In this document: positions 7,556 to 11,068 of the stretch, one piece after another | Numbering within the stretch: the stretch's first letter is position 1 | Layout: each line of letters opens with the position of its first letter | Assembly: GCA_002378605.1 (NCBI GenBank) | Contig: DFSK01000007.1 | Span: forward strand, 7,915 to 18,982 | Origin: Alphaproteobacteria bacterium UBA3439 | Lineage (GTDB): Bacteria > Pseudomonadota > Alphaproteobacteria > Puniceispirillales > Puniceispirillaceae | Length of the DNA: 11,068 bases | Reading direction: 5' to 3' | The notes under the pieces: generated by a model | The model's input: only the letters and a program-made list of their open reading frames with translations | Database searches by the model: none | What the model was told of the DNA's origin: nothing | Translations under genes and position numbers: made by a program

Positions 7556-7903
7556 GTGGCAGTTTTATCCTCTCATTTTTTGAATGCGGTTGATGGAAGC
7601 CATGCAGGTGCGGTGGCGGTTACGCTTGTGGCAATTCGCGGTAATGGCCAGCGTGAAACGCTATTTTCCGCCGAAAGTGACGAAGGTGGCCGCTTTTCCC
7701 AAAGGTTTGAGGCCACAACCGGCAAGACATATGAAATGGTGATCGCCAGCGGCGCCTATTTCAAGCAGGCGGATTTACCGCGGTCAGGGGCTCAAATTCT
7801 CGAAGAAATCGTGGTGCGCTTTACCACGCCTGATCCGGATTGCAGCTATCATATTCCCGTCATTATGGCGCCTAACAGCTATTCATGCTGGTGGTCGGCT
7901 TGA
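7556..7903 (+). CDS. 5-hydroxyisourate hydrolase / transthyretin-like protein with altered C-terminus
   Basis: The 115-residue product is a member of the HIUase (PucM/HiuH)/transthyretin-related family. HIUase hydrolyses 5-hydroxyisourate to OHCU in urate degradation and forms a tetramer with active sites at the dimer interface. The N-terminal LSSHFLNAVDG places the catalytic His at 7, GGRF gives Arg46, TYEMVIASGAYF (58-69) is the family core, and DPDCSYHIPVIMAPNSYS (93-110) supplies His99. The diagnostic C-terminal YRGS of true HIUases is replaced by CWWSA, so this may act on another ring or not be an HIUase. No uricase or OHCU decarboxylase is present here. The start is GTG 7556, preceded by AAGGGGGAAGG; there is no upstream in-frame alternative with a site. 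It sits 21 bp after the ThDP gene, so it is in the same operon. Confidence 0.85.
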   Translation: MAVLSSHFLNAVDGSHAGAVAVTLVAIRGNGQRETLFSAESDEGGRFSQRFEATTGKTYEMVIASGAYFKQADLPRSGAQILEEIVVRFTTPDPDCSYHIPVIMAPNSYSCWWSA

Positions 7904-7933
7904 TCGACATAATAATTTAGTGAGGCGTAACTG

Positions 7934-9049
7934 ATGAGTGAATCGGGGCTAAACATGTCGCGCCGTATCCGGCGGACTCCTTATACTGACAAGGTTGAAC
8001 AGCATGGCGTTCGCGGTTTCAGCGTGGTCAATCATATGCTGTTGCCAAAGGCATATGCGGCATCGGTTGAAGAGGCTTACTGGCATCTTCGTGACCATGT
8101 TCAAATATGGGATGTGGCCTGTCAGCGGCAAGTTGAAATTTCCGGGCGTGACGCGGCGCATCTGGTTCAGCTAATGACGCCGCGTGATCTTCGCCGGGCG
8201 TGTGTTGGGCAGGGGCTTTATGTACCGCTAATCGACGAGCATGCTGGCATGTTGAATGATCCGGTCTTGTTGAAACTGGCCGACGACCATTTCTGGCTGT
8301 CGATTGCGGATTCGGATGTTCTGCTATGGGCAAAGGGGCTGGCGGTTGGCATGGGCCTTGACGTGGTTATCGACGAAGCCGATGTCGCGCCACTTGCCGT
8401 TCAGGGGCCAAAGGCAGGCGCGCTAATGGCAAGCCTCTTTGGTAATCAGATTGAAAATTTGCCCTATTTCGGCTTTGCAATTTTTGATGTTCTTGGCACG
8501 CGTCAATTGATTGCACGTTCGGGTTACAGCAAGCAGGGTGGCTTTGAAATATATCTTCAAGGCAGCCATTTGGGAACCGATCTCTGGGATCTGATTTGGG
8601 ATGCTGGCCAGCCCTATAATATAGCGCCAGGTTGCCCAAATTTAATCGAGCGTATTGAAGGCGGGCTGATGTCATATGGCAATGAATTTACCCGCGCCAA
8701 CAACCCGCTGGAATGTGGTTTTGACCGTTTGTGCCATCTTGGTGACGAAATCGATTATATTGGCGCTTCGGCGCTTCGGCAGATTGCTGCTGACGGGCCG
8801 GTTCAATCGATCCGTGGGATCCGCTTTGGCGGTGATAAGGCGCCACCCTGCGGCAAGCCATTTCCGGTGACCGATCTGAATGATGAGGTGGTTGGGCAGA
8901 TCACTTCGGCAATCTATTCGCCGCGTTTGAACTGCAATATCGGCATGTCGATGATCCGTAAAACCCATTGGGATTATGGCAGCAGCCTGCTGGTTCATAC
9001 GCCTGATGGCATGGTGCGTGATGCAATGGTTTCCGAATTGCCTTTTTAG
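7934..9049 (+). CDS. dmdA: DmdA-type tetrahydrofolate-dependent demethylase (GcvT superfamily)
   Basis: The 371-residue protein belongs to the DMSP demethylase (DmdA) branch of the GcvT aminomethyltransferase superfamily. DmdA transfers a methyl group from dimethylsulfoniopropionate to tetrahydrofolate, giving methylmercaptopropionate and 5-methyl-THF. The resemblance is strong from the start: RRTPYTDKVEQHGVRGFS (13-30), NHMLLP (33-38), HLRDHVQIWDVACQRQVEIS (51-70), TPRDL (82-86), GMLNDP (105-110), LAVQGPKA (144-151), APGCPNLIERIEGGL (231-245). The length matches DmdA (about 365-370). In RSGYSKQGGFE (195-205) the fourth residue is Tyr198, where I recall Trp in characterised DmdA; if correct, the onium pocket differs and the substrate may not be DMSP. 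GAGG at 7922-7925 supports ATG 7934; ATG 7955 (seven codons in) is a possible alternative. It is last in the operon, 30 bp after the transthyretin-like gene. Alternative: a DmdA-like paralogue for another sulfonium or betaine. Confidence 0.75.
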   Translation: MSESGLNMSRRIRRTPYTDKVEQHGVRGFSVVNHMLLPKAYAASVEEAYWHLRDHVQIWDVACQRQVEISGRDAAHLVQLMTPRDLRRACVGQGLYVPLIDEHAGMLNDPVLLKLADDHFWLSIADSDVLLWAKGLAVGMGLDVVIDEADVAPLAVQGPKAGALMASLFGNQIENLPYFGFAIFDVLGTRQLIARSGYSKQGGFEIYLQGSHLGTDLWDLIWDAGQPYNIAPGCPNLIERIEGGLMSYGNEFTRANNPLECGFDRLCHLGDEIDYIGASALRQIAADGPVQSIRGIRFGGDKAPPCGKPFPVTDLNDEVVGQITSAIYSPRLNCNIGMSMIRKTHWDYGSSLLVHTPDGMVRDAMVSELPF

Positions 9050-9756
9050 GGATCGGCATGATCAACCGCGGCGTCTTGCGCGAACAGCGGTTCTTGGGTG
9101 CGCAATTGAAAATGGGCGTTTAGTAATCTTCGTGATTTGATAATTAATGGGTCGCTGACGCCGTCATGCTTGGCAAAGATGGCGGTAATAACGCTGGTGC
9201 CTTATTCGGTTGCGTCATGGACGGTGACGAAAGCCAAGATTGACGCGCTTGCATCGATCTAGCTGGCAAAGCCCTTTTGTGTTGCGATAAAAGCCAAGCT
9301 GCAATTTATCATGTCCGTCTAGATTGCCAGCTGACCTTGATCATTTAAGCTGGTTTAGACGTAAATGGTAATCATGAGGCTTTGCGTAAATCCTGCCCCA
9401 CATCCAATTCATATGTGACCATAGCTAACGAACCGTCTCAAATTTGCCACGGCTTTTTGCGTTTGGTGGCTTTTGATTGCGCCGCCCATCGCGCCATTTT
9501 TGGAAGTATCGGCGACAGTTTTGGCGATTGTTGCAGGCTGTCGCATTTGCAATCCTGTTACAAAAGGCTCACAATCTTTCGATCAGGGCATCGTCTTGAT
9601 AGGCTTTTCTGTATCAATAATATAATACTGTCGGCCTGCATGGCTCATGGTATGTCTTGAAATGGCCTTTGATCATTAGATGGGCATATTTCGTCAGGGT
9701 TGAGTTTATGTTTTTCACACATCCTATCGTTTCAAGACAATAAAGGTCTGATCACA
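9050..9756. other. Gene-poor stretch of about 700 bp, possibly a decayed gene
   Basis: No intact gene can be supported here, in contrast to the tight packing on both sides. An AGGGA site overlapping the dmdA stop is followed by ATG 9058 and only 21 codons to a TAG at 9121. On the plus strand a frame with protein-like stretches (around 9165-9255 and 9455-9615) is broken by many stops. On the minus strand 9412-9582 is open for 57 codons, with a stop at each end. Both pictures fit a remnant of a lost gene, but I recognise no family. Other structure: AAAGCCAAG at 9230-9238 and 9290-9298; inverted repeat AGCTGGCAA 9261-9269 / TTGCCAGCT 9324-9332. No convincing rho-independent terminator was seen after dmdA. 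Confidence 0.4.
9653..9739. repeat. 10-bp perfect inverted repeat in the MFS gene leader
   Basis: TGTCTTGAAA at 9653-9662 is the exact reverse complement of TTTCAAGACA at 9730-9739, with 67 bases between the arms. The right arm ends 17 bp before the transporter start codon, next to its ribosome site. It could be a pair of operator half-sites or a chance repeat; arms this far apart are unlikely to act as a simple hairpin. Confidence 0.45.
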
Positions 9757-10950
9757 ATGAAATGGCTTTTTCTGGCACTTGGCTCAATGTTTGTTCAGCA
9801 AACCTTTGTCACCTTGGGTAAGGTTTTGCCTTCGGTGCTTGCCCCTGCGATCATTTCCGAGCTTCACATCGAGGCGTCTTGGCTTGGTGTTTATGTTGGC
9901 ATGATCGCCGCGGTTTCCCTTTTGGTGCAGGCGGGTTGTGGAAGCATTATTGTGCGGTATGGCGCGCTTCGTGTGAGTCAAATTTCACTTTTACTAACCG
10001 GCGTTGGATTGATTTTAGCGGCGCCAGGAATCATTGCCTTGATGGTTTTATCGGCAATCGCCATTGGCGCGTCGGCGTCTTCGACCCCGGCAAGCTCGCA
10101 TCTTCTAAGCCGGTATGCACCTGGTAAATATGCGCCGCTGGTTTTTTCGGCAAAGCAAACAGCGGTGCCGGTTGCTTTGTTGATTGCCGGATTGCTTGGG
10201 CCGCTATTGACTGAGATTTACGGCTGGCGTCACGCGCTTGTGGTGATTGGAATCGGTTGTTTGCTTTTTCCTTTGATGCTGGAATTCATGCGGCGTGAAT
10301 TTGATAGCGATAAAGATGTAACGCGACAATTCCACTTGTCAGATTTTCGCGAAACGATCGGCTTTGTGATTGGCAAACCCGAACTTAGAGGCCTCGCATT
10401 TGGCTCTTTTGCCTTTGTAGGGTTGCAAACGACCTTCATTGCTTATTTTGTTATTTACCTGACCGAAATTGGTTTCAGCCTGATTGTGGCTGGGACGATA
10501 TTTTCGATTGCGACCGCCGTTGCAATACCGGGCCGGATTTTTTGGGGGTGGTTGAGCAGCCGTTATATTTCGCCTCGGGCGATGCTTGGCTTTTTGGCGA
10601 TTTTGATGTTTTTTGCTGTTTCCTGCGTCGCTTTGTTCAGCCCGATCTGGACTGATTGGCAAGTTACGCTTGTGGCAATTGCCGTCAGCGCTTCGGTTTT
10701 CTCATGGCATGGGGTAACGCTTGCCGAAGCCGCAAGGCTTGCCCCAACCTCGATGCGGGGCGCGGTTACTGGCGGGGTTTTATCCTTTGGGCAATGTGGT
10801 GGCCTTGTCTTGCCATTGATCTATTCATTGGTGTTGGGTGTAACCGAAAGCTATAAGCTTGGCTTCTTTATTTGTGCTTTACCGGCGCTTTTGATTGGTT
10901 TGATGTTGCTTTATTCGGCACGACATCAGATGACAGTAATCCGCAATTAG
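9757..10950 (+). CDS. Major facilitator superfamily transporter
   Basis: The 397-residue protein is an inner-membrane secondary carrier with about 12 hydrophobic segments in two six-helix halves, joined by a charged cytoplasmic loop at about 178-200 (RREFDSDKDVTRQF). Motif A-type loops are visible at 61-72 (CGSIIVRYGALRV region) and 258-274 (PGRIFWGWLSSRYISPR). FSAKQTAVPVA at 130-140 is a segment common in small-organic-anion and cyanate-type MFS carriers. I chose ATG 9757 because AAAGGT at 9742-9747 is well placed and the protein then begins at the first helix; a TTG at 9700 would add 19 polar, poorly conserved-looking residues. The substrate is unknown. It is separated from dmdA by about 700 bp, so it probably has its own promoter, but uptake or export of a compound used by the operon to its left is a fair guess. 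Confidence 0.92.
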   Translation: MKWLFLALGSMFVQQTFVTLGKVLPSVLAPAIISELHIEASWLGVYVGMIAAVSLLVQAGCGSIIVRYGALRVSQISLLLTGVGLILAAPGIIALMVLSAIAIGASASSTPASSHLLSRYAPGKYAPLVFSAKQTAVPVALLIAGLLGPLLTEIYGWRHALVVIGIGCLLFPLMLEFMRREFDSDKDVTRQFHLSDFRETIGFVIGKPELRGLAFGSFAFVGLQTTFIAYFVIYLTEIGFSLIVAGTIFSIATAVAIPGRIFWGWLSSRYISPRAMLGFLAILMFFAVSCVALFSPIWTDWQVTLVAIAVSASVFSWHGVTLAEAARLAPTSMRGAVTGGVLSFGQCGGLVLPLIYSLVLGVTESYKLGFFICALPALLIGLMLLYSARHQMTVIRN

Positions 10951-11068
10951 GCACGAAAATAATGCGGATGATATCTGGTATCGGCTGTTTTGATTTGCTC
11001 GGCGTTTGGCATTATCGCGCTTTTCATTGCTATGCTAGTCTCTAAACTCACTTTCACCCGATGGTGAA
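10951..11068 (+). promoter_or_regulatory. Gene-free tail with a possible extended -10 promoter
   Basis: No gene or strong terminator is visible after the transporter stop. TGcTATGCT at 11028-11036 fits an extended -10 element, with TTGGCA at 11006-11011 as a possible -35; the 19-bp spacing is longer than usual. If real, it would drive a rightward gene beyond the window. Confidence 0.25.

Noticed and set aside
9050..9095. Rho-independent terminator after dmdA (CCGC...GCGG around 9066-9090)
   Set aside because: The stem is short and interrupted, and no T-run follows.
9382..9660. 92-codon open frame on the plus strand in the gene-poor stretch
   Set aside because: No ribosome site, Cys/Ser/His-rich composition without family resemblance, and the neighbouring frames look equally random; not a credible gene.
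9700..9756. TTG start for the transporter at 9700
   Set aside because: It would add a polar 19-residue tail; AAAGGT before ATG 9757 and the immediate first membrane helix favour the ATG.

Overview
The window looks like a catabolic island from a marine alphaproteobacterium. The evidence is mid-range GC, densely packed genes with ATGA start/stop overlaps, a DMSP-demethylase-type protein, a trimethylamine-methyltransferase-family protein and a family-5 peptide-type binding protein. A SAR116-like or roseobacter-like host is plausible, but this is inferred from gene content only. There are nine supported protein genes. I found no rRNA, tRNA, CRISPR array or insertion sequence.

Left part (1-3588). 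A secreted family-5 ABC substrate-binding protein runs leftward off the window edge. It is divergent from a two-gene unit: an S51 peptidase (peptidase E-like) overlapping by 4 bp a non-pyrrolysine MttB-superfamily methyltransferase. The 335-bp divergent spacer carries an 8-bp direct repeat with a 30-bp period and a palindrome. A possible reading is uptake of a peptide-like or betaine-like compound, hydrolysis, then demethylation.

Centre (3585-9049). A LysR-type regulator lies tail-to-tail with the methyltransferase gene (4-bp overlap) and is divergent from a four-gene operon. The operon encodes an FMN-dependent 2-hydroxyacid oxidase (TTG start), a ThDP-dependent decarboxylase/lyase-type enzyme coupled by ATGA, a 5-hydroxyisourate-hydrolase/transthyretin-like protein with an altered C-terminal signature, and a DmdA-type THF-dependent demethylase. 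The 117-bp divergent spacer contains three TGATAG-type half-sites. The first two enzymes form a mandelate-pathway-like module (2-hydroxyacid to 2-oxoacid to aldehyde plus CO2). The last enzyme should move a methyl group to tetrahydrofolate. I know of no described pathway that uses exactly these four proteins together, so this operon is the main candidate for something new.

Right part (9050-11068). A gene-poor stretch of about 700 bp holds only broken reading frames and may be a decayed gene. A 12-TM MFS transporter follows, with a 10-bp inverted repeat in its leader. The last 118 bp hold no visible gene but a possible extended -10 promoter for something beyond the window.
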